From the NCBI RefSeq assembly GCF_039831995.1, contig NZ_JBDOIO010000003.1, forward strand, positions 2,356,001 to 2,420,000: DNA of 64,000 nucleotides. The letters run 5' to 3'. Shown in pieces: positions 35,052-43,907 of the stretch (position 1 is the first letter of the stretch; every line of letters starts with the position of its first letter). Source of the DNA: Paenibacillus pabuli (lineage in GTDB: Bacteria; Bacillota; Bacilli; Paenibacillales; Paenibacillaceae). The notes beneath the pieces are model-generated. The model was not told the origin of the DNA. It saw only the letters and a list, made by a program, of their open reading frames with translations, and did not search any database. A program made the translations under genes and the position numbers.

Positions 35052-35737
35052 GCTTCCGCCTCTTCCGTTGCCATATATCCCTGTCCCACTTTGGTTTCGA
35101 TATATCCATCCAGTCCCAGTGGCTCAAGCTTCTTGCGCAGCCGATTGACGTTGACCGTCAGCGTGTTATCACTCACAAAGTGTTCATGATCCCATAAGCT
35201 TCGTATCAGTTCCTCACGGGTGACAATCTGATTTTTGTGCTCCACCAGCACTTTGAGAATAAACATCTCGTTTTTGGTCAAAAGAACCGCTTCTGATCCC
35301 AGCGTAAGTGTATTCTTCACATACTCTATCGCAGCCCCGCGCCAGGTTCGAAGTTCGATCCGTTCCGTGTTGTAATTGTATACTCTCCGTAACGTGGCCT
35401 GAATTTTGGCGATTAATACGTCGAAATGAAAGGGCTTCTGAATAAAATCATCTGCGCCCAAGTGCATGGACATGACCATATCCGTGGGATGATCCCGTGA
35501 AGACAAAAAGATAATGGGCACGTTCGAGTGAGCTCGAATCATGCGGCACCAATGAAAACCGTCATATTTGGGCAATTGTATATCAATGATGACCAGCTGC
35601 GGCTGAACGTCACTATACTCCTGCATTACTTTGCCGAAATCCTGTATGCCATATATGTCATAGGACCATTGAGATAATCGTTCCTTGATCTCGCTGAATA
35701 AGGATTCATCGTCTTCAATGAGCATAATTTTAAACAA
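35048..35737 (-). CDS. BceR-type OmpR-family response regulator
   Basis: A 229-residue regulator: receiver domain with acidic pair Asp9/Asp10, phosphoacceptor Asp52 (LVIIDIQLPKYDG) and conserved lysine in FIQKPF, then a winged-helix DNA-binding domain (TKNEMFILKVLVEH; TLTVNVNRLRKKLEPLGLDGYI; KVGQGYMA). After phosphorylation by the kinase it should bind the inverted repeat at 34035-34052 and induce the transporter genes. It is the first gene of the module. Confidence 0.93.
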   Translation of the reverse strand: MFKIMLIEDDESLFSEIKERLSQWSYDIYGIQDFGKVMQEYSDVQPQLVIIDIQLPKYDGFHWCRMIRAHSNVPIIFLSSRDHPTDMVMSMHLGADDFIQKPFHFDVLIAKIQATLRRVYNYNTERIELRTWRGAAIEYVKNTLTLGSEAVLLTKNEMFILKVLVEHKNQIVTREELIRSLWDHEHFVSDNTLTVNVNRLRKKLEPLGLDGYIETKVGQGYMATEEAEA

Positions 35738-36018
35738 GGTTCTTCACCACATTTCTGTTCTTCTAAGGTTGCAAAAGTTCATACACTCGGCTGTCGCGGG
35801 TTAACCGTTATGGGTACGAATCGTTCTTCTGATCGCTGTTTCTTTAGAATTGACTTCGTCCCCTCCATTACTTCCGCTGCTTATCGAAAACGAATTACTA
35901 ACTTTGAAATGGCAATGTCCACTCTTGCATTATGTTGTCAGTTTACAGGGTAGTTAAAGTTATATCAAAAGGGATATACACATAGAGCATTAAAATCAAA
36001 AAAACCTACTCTATGATG

Positions 36019-36759
36019 TTAGCTCTCCAAGGAGTGTATCACCTTGTTTGCATCACTACTCTCTTCGATGCGTTCAATGAGCTGCTTGGCTACCTCCCGC
36101 GGCGATCTTAATTGCCCTGCTTCATACACTTGATTAAATAGACCCGAGAGCGCAAATTCATCGGTACACTTGCCTCTTGCCACGGCCTGCAGTTCCGTAT
36201 CTACCATCCCAGGATCAAATGCCATGACCTCAACAGGGTTTGTCCTCTCGGACTGTTCCATCGCCACACACGCCGAAAACATGTTTATTCCAGCTTTTGA
36301 AGTACAGTATGCAGCCATGGAAGGTGCTGGATAACTACCCGAACCCGAGGTCAGATTCACAATTTTCCGCCGTGCAGACAGATGTTTGGTTTGCCGAATA
36401 AAGGATGAACTCAATATCATCGGGGCTCCCAAACTAATATTCAAATTCTTGCTTATCTCTTCTATGCTGCACTGATCTATCGGCTTCAGGGGTTCCAGCA
36501 TTGCTGCATTATTAATAAGTCCTATGAACTCGGTTTCCTGCAATGGAACCATCTCCAGTATTCTTGTGACCAATGACTCTATGCCCATCAGATCACTCAG
36601 ATCATATTGAAAGTGCTTATACAGGTCATGTCCATGCAGAAACTCATCAGTCCCCCGTGAAATCCCATAGACCCGGTCTCCCTGTTCCAGTAACAACTGA
36701 GCCAATTGCAGGCCAATTCCTTTAGAGGTACCAGTAACAATAAAGCTTCTGTGCCCCAT
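36019..36759 (-). CDS. Short-chain dehydrogenase, benzil reductase (YueD)-like
   Basis: A 246-residue short-chain dehydrogenase. The Rossmann motif TGTSKGIG (about residues 9-16), NNAA motif (LINNAAM), catalytic Ser in NLTSGSGSY, and Tyr-Lys pair in YCTSKAG are all present. The tail (DPGMVDTELQAVAR ... LRSPREVAKQLIE) matches the (S)-benzoin-forming benzil reductase group, so an NADPH-dependent diketone reduction is likely. It starts two bases downstream of the methyltransferase gene's stop, so the two form an operon. Confidence 0.85.
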   Translation of the reverse strand: MGHRSFIVTGTSKGIGLQLAQLLLEQGDRVYGISRGTDEFLHGHDLYKHFQYDLSDLMGIESLVTRILEMVPLQETEFIGLINNAAMLEPLKPIDQCSIEEISKNLNISLGAPMILSSSFIRQTKHLSARRKIVNLTSGSGSYPAPSMAAYCTSKAGINMFSACVAMEQSERTNPVEVMAFDPGMVDTELQAVARGKCTDEFALSGLFNQVYEAGQLRSPREVAKQLIERIEESSDANKVIHSLES

Positions 36760-36761
36760 GT

Positions 36762-37499
36762 TTATTCCCCCTTTTTTTCTTCAGACAGTGGTTTTCTCCA
36801 TAGCGTCACCCACAGGATCGACAGACCGAAACAGGGATCTTCCTTACCCATCGCCTGCATCGGACGCAGCTCCACACATTCAAACGGACCTTCCAGCAAA
36901 TAACGAAGCTTCTCTTCCGTAAAAACCATTCCGCCTTTCATGGATCTCTCTTGATATACTTCCCAGTCACTCATCACGCTCTCAGGTCCGCCCAACCCGC
37001 CAAAACCCGGAGCAAAACATGTCATTCCGAAATACCCCCCAGGCTTAAGTGCATCCGTAATCATCTCAATGTAGGGGATACGCTGGTGTGGCAGCAAGTG
37101 GTGCAGACAGCCGGAATCATATACGAGGTCATACGCTTGCTGCGGTTCAAGTTCAAATACGGATCGGCACTCAAAATTCACATCCAGCTGCACTTCGGCA
37201 GCTCGTTCCTTGGCCCATGCAATGGCTGTTTCCGAAAGGTCGTACGCATCCACGCTATACCCTGCTTTTGTTAGATAAAGCGCATTCCGGCCCGGCCCGC
37301 AGCCAAGCTCCATCGCTTTTCCTCCAGTCAGTAAACCTGAGTTCACTTGATCGACCAGATTCTCATCGGGCTTGTTAGGAAAAAAGGGAATAGGACGATT
37401 CCGATCTTCATAAAATGGCTCCCAGAATTGCTTCGCTGATCTAAACTCTGCATCCAGCATGTTATACAGATCCTGTACATGTTTAATCGTCTTCTCCAA
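36762..37499 (-). CDS. Class I SAM-dependent methyltransferase
   Basis: A 245-residue methyltransferase. The SAM-binding motif is MELGCGPGRNALYL, followed by YDLSETAIAWAKE, then YDSGCLHHLLPHQR and LKPGGYFGMTCF. It starts with TTG at 37499, 7 bases after AGGAGGGG; the upstream in-frame TTG at 37517 includes that site and is unlikely. The N-terminus (IKHVQDLYNMLDAEF) is typical of small-molecule or tellurite-type methyltransferases. The substrate is unknown. It is co-transcribed with the YueD-like reductase. Confidence 0.88.
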   Translation of the reverse strand: MEKTIKHVQDLYNMLDAEFRSAKQFWEPFYEDRNRPIPFFPNKPDENLVDQVNSGLLTGGKAMELGCGPGRNALYLTKAGYSVDAYDLSETAIAWAKERAAEVQLDVNFECRSVFELEPQQAYDLVYDSGCLHHLLPHQRIPYIEMITDALKPGGYFGMTCFAPGFGGLGGPESVMSDWEVYQERSMKGGMVFTEEKLRYLLEGPFECVELRPMQAMGKEDPCFGLSILWVTLWRKPLSEEKKGE

Positions 37500-37712
37500 C
37501 GCAACACCCCTCCTCAAGTTTCTCCGAAAATGCTTCTGCCTGTTTTCTCTTATGTATGAAACTCTTCGTTAGTTATCCATGCAAACCTCATGTTATATAG
37601 CCCTTTTAACTGGTCATATTGCTTCAAAACCCCACACTCCATTATACCATTTTTGTCCAATACATCTCTATTTTTCTTGTAAATTTCCTTAGGTAAAGCC
37701 GCGTTAATATAC

Positions 37713-37770
37713 TAAAAAAAACAGAACCAGCGCAGAAGATTAACCCCTGCTTAAGCCCTGTTTCTTCTGC
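37713..37770 (-). terminator. Probable Rho-independent terminator
   Basis: Read leftward, GCAGAAGA and TCTTCTGC pair, then a short GC segment leads into a run of eight T. It follows the GNAT gene ending at 37792. Confidence 0.5.
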
Positions 37771-37791
37771 CATTTTAAAATGTACGAATTT

Positions 37792-38304
37792 TTAAACAGA
37801 CCTCAATTTCTTCGTTAAATAAAGTACGACGTCATCATCTATTATGGTTTCATCCCCTGGCATAAGGTAGCGATCATGCTTGTGAATCCCCTTGCCATCC
37901 GGAATATATCCACGGCGTGCATACAGGATCTGGGCTTTGCCATAATCGGTGAATAATCCTACCCCAATCCCTGCAGTATCCGTGCGTTCTTGAATCAATT
38001 CCTCCGCGCGGTCCATTAATCGTGAACCTATGCCTTGACGCTGATATTGGATTAACACATTGAAATCATTAATTTCCGGAATCCCCTCCTCTTTGAACGA
38101 TGGATAGTCTGAGCTCCATAGGACGTTGACGTATCCCGCAAATGTTCCATCCAGCTCAGCTACCAATGTGACGCGTTTACCCTCTTCCTGTTCTACCAGA
38201 TAGCGAAGGTACTGTTCTACAGGTTTGACCCAGCCTTGTTCCTGAAATGCCCGAGAGATGAAGGCTGGATCATTCACATTCAACGTTCGGATATGTATGT
38301 TCAT
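37792..38304 (-). CDS. GNAT family N-acetyltransferase
   Basis: A 170-residue protein with the GNAT acetyl-CoA loop (VLIQYQRQGIGSRLMDRAEELI) and terminal segment (AQILYARRGYIPDGKGIH). The start IHIRTLNVNDPAFISRAFQEQGW and the ending VVLYLTKKL are typical of a widespread Bacillales group. Its substrate is unknown. It starts about 20 bases downstream of a NUDIX gene, so the two are probably expressed together, and a hairpin terminator follows it. Confidence 0.87.
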   Translation of the reverse strand: MNIHIRTLNVNDPAFISRAFQEQGWVKPVEQYLRYLVEQEEGKRVTLVAELDGTFAGYVNVLWSSDYPSFKEEGIPEINDFNVLIQYQRQGIGSRLMDRAEELIQERTDTAGIGVGLFTDYGKAQILYARRGYIPDGKGIHKHDRYLMPGDETIIDDDVVLYLTKKLRSV

Positions 38305-38324
38305 CTTGTTTCTCCCTTACAACA

Positions 38325-38804
38325 TCATTTAGATTTTAGTAATGCACCGGTTAAATCTATATCATGCCGGGTCGTTCCCTTAGAGGGGTACGCTGTCCAT
38401 TGATCCAAAAAAGAATAGAACATTTCTCCAAAGCTCATGCCAGAAGGCAAGGCATCCACCAATTTCAGCCCTCCAATTTCATGATTCGGAAGCTCTACAG
38501 ACATGAGGCTGAACTCGTCAACAGCGGCATAATAAACCATACCGAGGTTCCCATTCATTTTGTAGATACCAAAAGGCTCAAGATTGAACCTTATTGCTCC
38601 TGTCTCTTCGTAGAGTTCCCTGCCTGCAGCGTTCAGCGGAGTTTCGCCGGGTTCACAAGTGCCCCCGGGAAACTCCCAGCCTTTGCGTTTATTGTTGTAA
38701 ACGATGACGTATTTATCCTGAAACTGTGTAACCATAATCACGAATGCAATTCCTCGTTCAGGCTGCTCCATTTCATTCAAATAAAACCATTTCGGCTCTG
38801 TCAC
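38325..38804 (-). CDS. NUDIX hydrolase
   Basis: A 159-residue protein with a complete NUDIX box (GGTCEPGETPLNAAGRELYEETG, about residues 48-70), so the metal-binding glutamates are intact. NUDIX enzymes hydrolyse nucleoside diphosphates linked to another moiety. The FVIMVTQFQDKYVIVYNNKRKGWEFPGG start fits nucleoside-triphosphate-type members such as YtkD. It lies 18 bases downstream of the fused GNAT/YfiT gene and upstream of a GNAT gene. Confidence 0.88.
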   Translation of the reverse strand: MTEPKWFYLNEMEQPERGIAFVIMVTQFQDKYVIVYNNKRKGWEFPGGTCEPGETPLNAAGRELYEETGAIRFNLEPFGIYKMNGNLGMVYYAAVDEFSLMSVELPNHEIGGLKLVDALPSGMSFGEMFYSFLDQWTAYPSKGTTRHDIDLTGALLKSK

Positions 38805-38822
38805 AATAGCTACACCTCTCTG

Positions 38823-39899
38823 TTAGATCCCCAGCCGGTTTCTGAGCGAAGTTACATGAGCAACATGGTGTCTGCCATGCCAGGAGTAAACCCCCAGGTT
38901 GTAATCCAGTCTTGTCGTTTCCTGCGGACCCGGATGGTAGAATTGTTTAGCGTAATCCTCATCGGATAATGTTTGCAGCAGTGCAACCCAGCGCCGATGC
39001 AGTGCATCCAGTATTTGCAGGGAGAACTCAATATCCAAATCCCTTGAATCGTTTAGCTCTGCCCAACGCTCTTCATAATAAGGTCTTATCGTTGGTGTAT
39101 CCTCGGTGAGAGCCAATTTGAAACGGATCATGCTGTTCATGTGACTGTCTGCCATATGGTGTATAACCTGCTTGAGCATCCACCCACCTTCCCGGTAGGG
39201 CAGACTTAATTGCTCTTCGCTTAATCCTTCTACAGCTTCTCTCGCACGTTCTGGAAGCTCGGCAATGTCCTGAATCCACTGCTCCCTCTGTGCTGCTGTA
39301 ATTTCGCCGGTATGTTCGAATGTGCCTATCGGATACCGCAAATCCATTATCCATTCCTCCTTGTCATATTCCATCAACCAGCAGTCTCTCATTTGACCTT
39401 CGTGCAGTTCATGTTGCTTCAACAGCTTGATCTTTCTGAAACCGGATTTCTCATAGCAAGCGATGGCACGGACATTCCAAGTCTGAGGATCCATGACCAC
39501 TTTCTGGGCCTGCTTCTCATCTCTTAAATAGGCTACCATAGATTGCACAAGTTTTGTGCCCATACCTTTATTCCAGTACTCAATATCACCAATGAATTGG
39601 TCTGTTCCATAGATTATCTCATTCGTCTCTCCATAGCCATATTCAATCCGTTCATCTTCTTCAAGTTCATAGAATTGAATATAGCCTATAGGCTTATCTC
39701 CAACCTCAACCAGGCAACGACTCGTGGCATCATCCTGATTATAAAAATGCTCTCTTACCCGCTCAAGATCATGCGGCTGATCACGGCCCTCGTAGTATTG
39801 CAGTACTGCCGGGTCAGACAGCCATTGAACCAGCTGAGCCTCGTCTGCTTTTTCCAACAATCGTACGGTAATCTCATTGGATCGGTATATTGGCTTCAT
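38823..39899 (-). CDS. Fusion of AAC(6')-like GNAT and YfiT/BstA-like DinB domain
   Basis: The 358-residue frame joins two domains that are normally separate proteins. Residues 1-180 resemble AAC(6')-type acetyltransferases (ITVRLLEKADEAQLVQWL; EYWNKGMGTKLVQSMVAYL; NVRAIACYEKSGFRKI). Residues about 185-358 match YfiT-type bacillithiol transferases of the DinB superfamily (DLRYPIGTFEH; WMLKQVIHHMADSHMN; YSWHGRHHVAHV), with the three histidines that bind metal. At the junction an AAGGAGG (39356-39362) lies 8 bases before an in-frame ATG (39347). That start gives a 174-residue stand-alone YfiT, close to the usual length, so both a fusion and a separate YfiT protein may be made. Drug acetylation is possible but unproven. 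Confidence 0.82.
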   Translation of the reverse strand: MKPIYRSNEITVRLLEKADEAQLVQWLSDPAVLQYYEGRDQPHDLERVREHFYNQDDATSRCLVEVGDKPIGYIQFYELEEDERIEYGYGETNEIIYGTDQFIGDIEYWNKGMGTKLVQSMVAYLRDEKQAQKVVMDPQTWNVRAIACYEKSGFRKIKLLKQHELHEGQMRDCWLMEYDKEEWIMDLRYPIGTFEHTGEITAAQREQWIQDIAELPERAREAVEGLSEEQLSLPYREGGWMLKQVIHHMADSHMNSMIRFKLALTEDTPTIRPYYEERWAELNDSRDLDIEFSLQILDALHRRWVALLQTLSDEDYAKQFYHPGPQETTRLDYNLGVYSWHGRHHVAHVTSLRNRLGI

Positions 39900-40177
39900 T
39901 CCGCATTCTCCTTAATCATCACCATGTGCTCTCCCTTGACCCAATGGAGATTTTTTCCGAATACCTTCTCTTGATGCACATAATAAATCCTTGGATCCCT
40001 TACCGAAGGAACACCTTCACTCAAAGGGGAGATCGTGAAGCGCATCCTGTAAGTACCTGCTTCATCAGGGATGGAAAATCCTGTGAAATTTCCATTTTCG
40101 TTACTCGTGTTAATCCCCTTATCCTGCAATGCTTGATGAACGAGCTTGTTTTCGCAATGGTCCATCTCCCTGATCAT
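39896..40177 (-). CDS. Hypothetical protein, 93 aa
   Basis: A small soluble protein without a signal peptide that I do not recognise. It contains FTGFSIPDEAGTYRMRFTISPL and ends with KGEHMVMIKENA. It reads like a small beta-rich fold. Its stop overlaps the start of the fused GNAT/YfiT gene by four bases, so the two are translationally coupled. It begins one base after the cupin gene. No function can be given. Confidence 0.55.
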   Translation of the reverse strand: MIREMDHCENKLVHQALQDKGINTSNENGNFTGFSIPDEAGTYRMRFTISPLSEGVPSVRDPRIYYVHQEKVFGKNLHWVKGEHMVMIKENAE

Positions 40178-40618
40178 TTAGCTATATTGATGCAAAATTT
40201 GATACTCCGTTAAGGGCTGCGTCAACCGATCCAATTCGGGAGATGCCGTCCAATCACTACCGGTGTTCATCCCGTATTTGATGGTATGTATTACACTGCC
40301 CGCAGACATGTACAGATTGTGATGAACCCCCGGTTGAACAACAATGTGCTGTCCTTCTGTAACAATCCGAAGATGTAAAATGGATTGGCCTTCATATGAT
40401 GCGTAAGCAATCCAGCCGGATTGAACGAGATAATGCTCTGTCACATGCAAGTGAAGATGGCTATTCTGCCAAGCTCCTTCGGGAGAGGCAACCGTTCTAC
40501 AATAATAGCTCCCGTCATCTGCTAACATCTTATATTTACATTCTCGATTGTCCATCTGCTCATAAAATGCCCTAACATCGTCCCCAAGAAGCAGTTCCGT
40601 AGTGTTTTTTCGATTCAT
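40178..40618 (-). CDS. Cupin-fold protein
   Basis: A 146-residue protein with a cupin-type metal site: SHLHLHVTEHYLV in the first motif and VQPGVHHNLYM in the second, about 40 residues apart. Cupins bind small molecules or are epimerases or dioxygenases; the HxH plus distant His pattern fits a metal site. I chose the ATG at 40618 because GAGGTG lies 7 bases upstream. It lies just past the broken methyltransferase and leads into a chain of short genes to 38.8 kb. Confidence 0.75.
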   Translation of the reverse strand: MNRKNTTELLLGDDVRAFYEQMDNRECKYKMLADDGSYYCRTVASPEGAWQNSHLHLHVTEHYLVQSGWIAYASYEGQSILHLRIVTEGQHIVVQPGVHHNLYMSAGSVIHTIKYGMNTGSDWTASPELDRLTQPLTEYQILHQYS

Positions 40619-40629
40619 GTCGTTGCACC

Positions 40630-41334
40630 TCAAACCGATAAATTGTTGTTATTGATGAGTTTTACGGCCTTCCAAATATATTTATGCTCACGCACAGCAA
40701 TTCTTCCGTGCATTTGATGCTCCTGGATTTTCACTTGCAATTGTTCGCGATACTCGGGCAGTGTGTAATCCAGATTGCCTGGAACATCGGACAGAAAGAG
40801 CGCAAATTCCTTTTCATTCGGGAAAATCATGAACGCCTCGTTGAACTCCTCCATCTCGATCTGCTCATATCGGTTACGCAGTAATCGTTCCTTCACCTTG
40901 CTGATGTCTGTATGTATCCCGAAGATGATCCCACCATTACGCAGTATTCTTCCATGTTCAATGATGGAAGTAGGCCCTCTTCGGTCATAGATCAGATCAA
41001 ACTGTTCGTTTTCAAAAGGGACGTCAGTCTTCGTGGTGGCGTACACAAACTCAACATTGTTCACTTCGCTTGATGCTTAAAGCGCAGTCTGTGCGATATG
41101 CAGCAGCTCCTTAGAGTTATCAAAACCCGTAATATGACGGGTATGTGCAGACATTCTCAGTGTAAAATTACCATCACCACAGCCCGCATCGAGCACGGAT
41201 TGATGCTGAGAGAACAACCGGATCAACCGTTCTTCAAAAATGTCCTCCGCCGATTGACCTTCCCAGGTATATGTAGATCTCCCCTTATATCCTCCGTTTC
41301 GCAGGGCGATCATATCGTACCAATCCATTCCCAT
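40630..41334 (-). pseudogene. SAM-dependent methyltransferase interrupted by an in-frame TAA
   Basis: A single frame of about 235 codons is cut by one TAA at 41077-41079. Before it lies the SAM-binding half (VLDAGCGDGNFTLRM, GFDNSKELLHIAQTAL); after it the rest of the fold (NNVEFVYATTKTDVPF; FDLIYDRRGPTSII; LRNGGIIFGIH). The two halves are in the same frame and 13 bases apart, so a Lys AAA to TAA change is enough to explain it. A GTG at 41064 could restart the second half but would lack the SAM motif. A ribosome binding site (GGAGATG) precedes the ATG at 41334. Confidence 0.85.
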
Positions 41335-41474
41335 CGTTACATCTCCTTCCAGAAGGAAATCCCTAATTAAACAATATTCGACAACTGGAGTTCATTTCTC
41401 CTGTCTTTTTACTATCTTATTTTTTTGACTAAGCAAGTGCTTTGTTCGTTCTCCACAACCATTTACAACAAATT

Positions 41475-41501
41475 TGAAACGACTATCTCATCGATTCCGT
41501 A
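41475..41501 (+). promoter_or_regulatory. Sigma-W-type promoter of spo0M
   Basis: TGAAAC (41475-41480), a 17-base spacer and CGTA (41498-41501) match the extracytoplasmic-function sigma-W consensus (TGAAAC-N16/17-CGTA). It lies about 60 bases upstream of the start of the Spo0M gene. Confidence 0.6.
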
Positions 41502-41561
41502 TTAAGGTCGAAGTCGAATTATTTTCCATGTATAAACCATTATGATCTGGAGGTTGAACGG

Positions 41562-42335
41562 ATGTCTTTTTTTAAGAAAATGTTAGCCAGTGTAGGTGTT
41601 GGAGCAGCTAAGGTCAACACGGAACTCGATACACCAGAGGTCGAGCCAGGAGGAGTCCTTTCGGGAACCGTCTATATTCAAGCTGGAGATGTGGAACAAA
41701 ACGTGGACCGGATCTATCTGACCATCAACACGTATTACATAAGGGAACGTGATGATCGCAAAGTAAAGGAAACAGCCGTGGTCGCCAAATATTTGCTGAC
41801 CGAAGGATTTACACTTCAACCTGGGACGAAGCTTGAGAAGAAGTTCTCGTTTGACCTGCCAGAAAATCTCCCAATCACGCTCCATAGCGCGGAGGTTTGG
41901 GTAGAGACGGGCCTCGACATCTCAAGTGCCGTTGACCCTTCCGATCGCGATAGACTTCGCGTCGTGCCCACTCAGAATATGCGTACCGTGCTGGATGCCA
42001 TCGATATCCTTGGTTTCCGGCTGCGGGAAGTGACCAATGATTATGCTCCAAAACTTGGCGGCAATCTGCCCTTTGTACAGGAGTTTGAGTTTGTGCCAAC
42101 AAACAAGTTCCGTGGATACCTGGATGAACTTGAAGTGCTGTTCTATCCGATGGGGGATTCCATGGAATTGCTGCTGCAGATCGACCGGAGAGCTCGCGGA
42201 CTCGGTGGCATTTTCGCGGAAGCGATGGGCACGGATGAAAGCTTCGTGCGTCTGCATCTGTATGATAGACATTTGGAGCGGGGAGCTCATTCCGTAGCCC
42301 AAGGTCTTGAAGAAGTCATTTCCAAGCATCTATAA
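41562..42335 (+). CDS. spo0M: Sporulation-control protein Spo0M
   Basis: A 257-residue arrestin-like protein matching Spo0M: SFFKKMLASVGVGAAKVNTEL at the start, then VEPGGVLSGTVYIQAGDVEQ, then DAIDILGFRLREVTNDYAP, then PFVQEFEFVP, then RARGLGGIFAEA near the C-terminus. Spo0M influences entry into sporulation and cell-shape or envelope stress in Bacillus. Its length matches the family. GGAGG lies upstream of the ATG. An ECF-type promoter upstream suggests induction by envelope stress. It is monocistronic and closes with a strong terminator. Confidence 0.92.
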   Translation: MSFFKKMLASVGVGAAKVNTELDTPEVEPGGVLSGTVYIQAGDVEQNVDRIYLTINTYYIRERDDRKVKETAVVAKYLLTEGFTLQPGTKLEKKFSFDLPENLPITLHSAEVWVETGLDISSAVDPSDRDRLRVVPTQNMRTVLDAIDILGFRLREVTNDYAPKLGGNLPFVQEFEFVPTNKFRGYLDELEVLFYPMGDSMELLLQIDRRARGLGGIFAEAMGTDESFVRLHLYDRHLERGAHSVAQGLEEVISKHL

Positions 42336-42354
42336 ATTTTATTCTTGTAATATC

Positions 42355-42398
42355 AACAGCTCTCTGGCTGCATTTCATGCGGTCAGAGGGCTGTTTTT
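42355..42398 (+). terminator. Rho-independent terminator of spo0M
   Basis: ACAGCTCTCTG pairs with CAGAGGGCTGT (one G-T pair), with inner GCA/TGC, and is followed by five T. Confidence 0.85.
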
Positions 42399-42507
42399 CT
42401 TGCATTTGTTGATTTGATGACTAAATAGCCTCTTACGGGATCTCTTAGCCAGCTTGCCTGCTGGAAATAATGGGTATATAAAATAAAAGCAGAGGAGGCG
42501 AATTCCA

Positions 42508-43881
42508 TTGAGTGCACAACCTGAAAATCAGGAAAAGAACGAAGACCAAACGATTATCATTGGCGCTGGCCTGGCTGGTTTAAGCTGTGCCTTTGAACTT
42601 GTGGACCAGGGAAAGCCCGTACTGATTCTCGAAGCAGCCCCATATGTTGGAGGACGTACAGGCAATTGGAAAGAGCGCGGGATGGAAGTGGAATCCGGAT
42701 TTCATAAATTCATTGGATATTATAAAGAATTGCCAAAATTACTTGAACGGGCAGGCATAGATCTGGATGAGATGCTGGCATGGGAGACAACCATGCAAGT
42801 CCGCCATCCTGATGCAGAAGAGTATGGCGAATTTGGACTGGACATTATCCATGCTCCACTTAAAACATTATCAGGCGTACTTGGCAACAATGATTTTATT
42901 ACGCCTAGCGATAAGGCTTCCCTTGTTCCGTTTCTGGCTGCGGGGTTCAAGGACTGTGTCTCCCGGCCTGAGGAACTGGATGAGATATCGCTGCTTGATT
43001 TTGCGAAGCAGCACGGGGTCAATGAGCAGGCTCTGGAACGCATCGTTGAACCGTTATCTTCCGGCATTTTCTTCATGCCTCTTGAGCAATATTCCGCATA
43101 CGCCTTCTTCGGCCTCTTTCTTCCGGGCATTCCCCGAATTCATAAAATGCGGATTGGTGCGTTCACCGGGGGCATGACTGATGTAATGTGCGCCCCTCTG
43201 GCAGCTGCAATCGAGCAAAAAGGAGGACGGATTCGCACCAACGCTCCTGTAACCCGATTGGTAGTTGGAGCGAATGGTCTGGAAGGTGTGGAATTAAAAG
43301 ATGGCGAACGAATCAAAGCTAGTCGTGTCGTTGTCGCCGCCAATATCCGTCGTTCCCAACAATTGCTTGAGGAGCATTTCAGTGAGCATGAATGGTTCCA
43401 ACCTTTCCTGACCCTGGATGCGATGCCGCATGTTACGGTACAATTCGAATCGGCACTTCCACTTCTTCCCGAAGACCGGACAACGTTTGGACCAGGTACC
43501 GATGTTGGTTCGTTCGGAGAACAATCCCGCACAACGTTTCGTGGACGACCTGGCAGAGCTTCCATCATTATGGTAAACCCGGATGAGCTGATTGATCTGC
43601 CAGATGAGGAAGTCTGGCATCGGGCTCGGAAAGGCCTTGCTGCCATCGGACTTCATGAAGGGGTTTCATCCGTAACCGAGTATCGCATTGTCCGAGGGAA
43701 TGAAAACTTTTATCGAATTGCGCCAGGCAATGAACGGAAGCGTCCCGAACAGGTGACTCCGATCCGTGGGCTTTATCTTGCTGGTGATTACACCAAACAG
43801 CCGATGTTTACCACGATGGAAGGTGCCGTGTTATCTGGGCAGAAGGCCGCAGCAGGCATTCTTGAGGAAGCGACTCAATAG
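42508..43881 (+). CDS. FAD-dependent oxidoreductase, phytoene-desaturase-like
   Basis: A 457-residue flavoprotein starting with TTG at 42508, about 10 bases after GAGGAGG. The dinucleotide-binding motif is TIIIGAGLAGLSCAFELV (about residues 15-32), followed by LEAAPYVGGRTGNW, and a C-terminal GLYLAGDYTKQPMFTTMEGAVLSGQKAA. This is the amine oxidase/carotenoid desaturase superfamily. The overall pattern resembles zeta-carotene or squalene-type dehydrogenases. Substrate is uncertain, as no other carotenoid gene is nearby. It is monocistronic. Confidence 0.85.
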   Translation: MSAQPENQEKNEDQTIIIGAGLAGLSCAFELVDQGKPVLILEAAPYVGGRTGNWKERGMEVESGFHKFIGYYKELPKLLERAGIDLDEMLAWETTMQVRHPDAEEYGEFGLDIIHAPLKTLSGVLGNNDFITPSDKASLVPFLAAGFKDCVSRPEELDEISLLDFAKQHGVNEQALERIVEPLSSGIFFMPLEQYSAYAFFGLFLPGIPRIHKMRIGAFTGGMTDVMCAPLAAAIEQKGGRIRTNAPVTRLVVGANGLEGVELKDGERIKASRVVVAANIRRSQQLLEEHFSEHEWFQPFLTLDAMPHVTVQFESALPLLPEDRTTFGPGTDVGSFGEQSRTTFRGRPGRASIIMVNPDELIDLPDEEVWHRARKGLAAIGLHEGVSSVTEYRIVRGNENFYRIAPGNERKRPEQVTPIRGLYLAGDYTKQPMFTTMEGAVLSGQKAAAGILEEATQ

Positions 43882-43907
43882 TGATCAGTAGCCTTCTAAA
43901 TGATACA

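Noticed and set aside
35840..35940. Short frame of about 29 codons upstream of the response regulator
   Set aside because: Weak ribosome binding site and no recognisable sequence; too short to support.
41376..41382. Spo0A-box-like TGTCGAA (minus strand) upstream of the broken methyltransferase
   Set aside because: A 7-base match is expected by chance in a window of this size.
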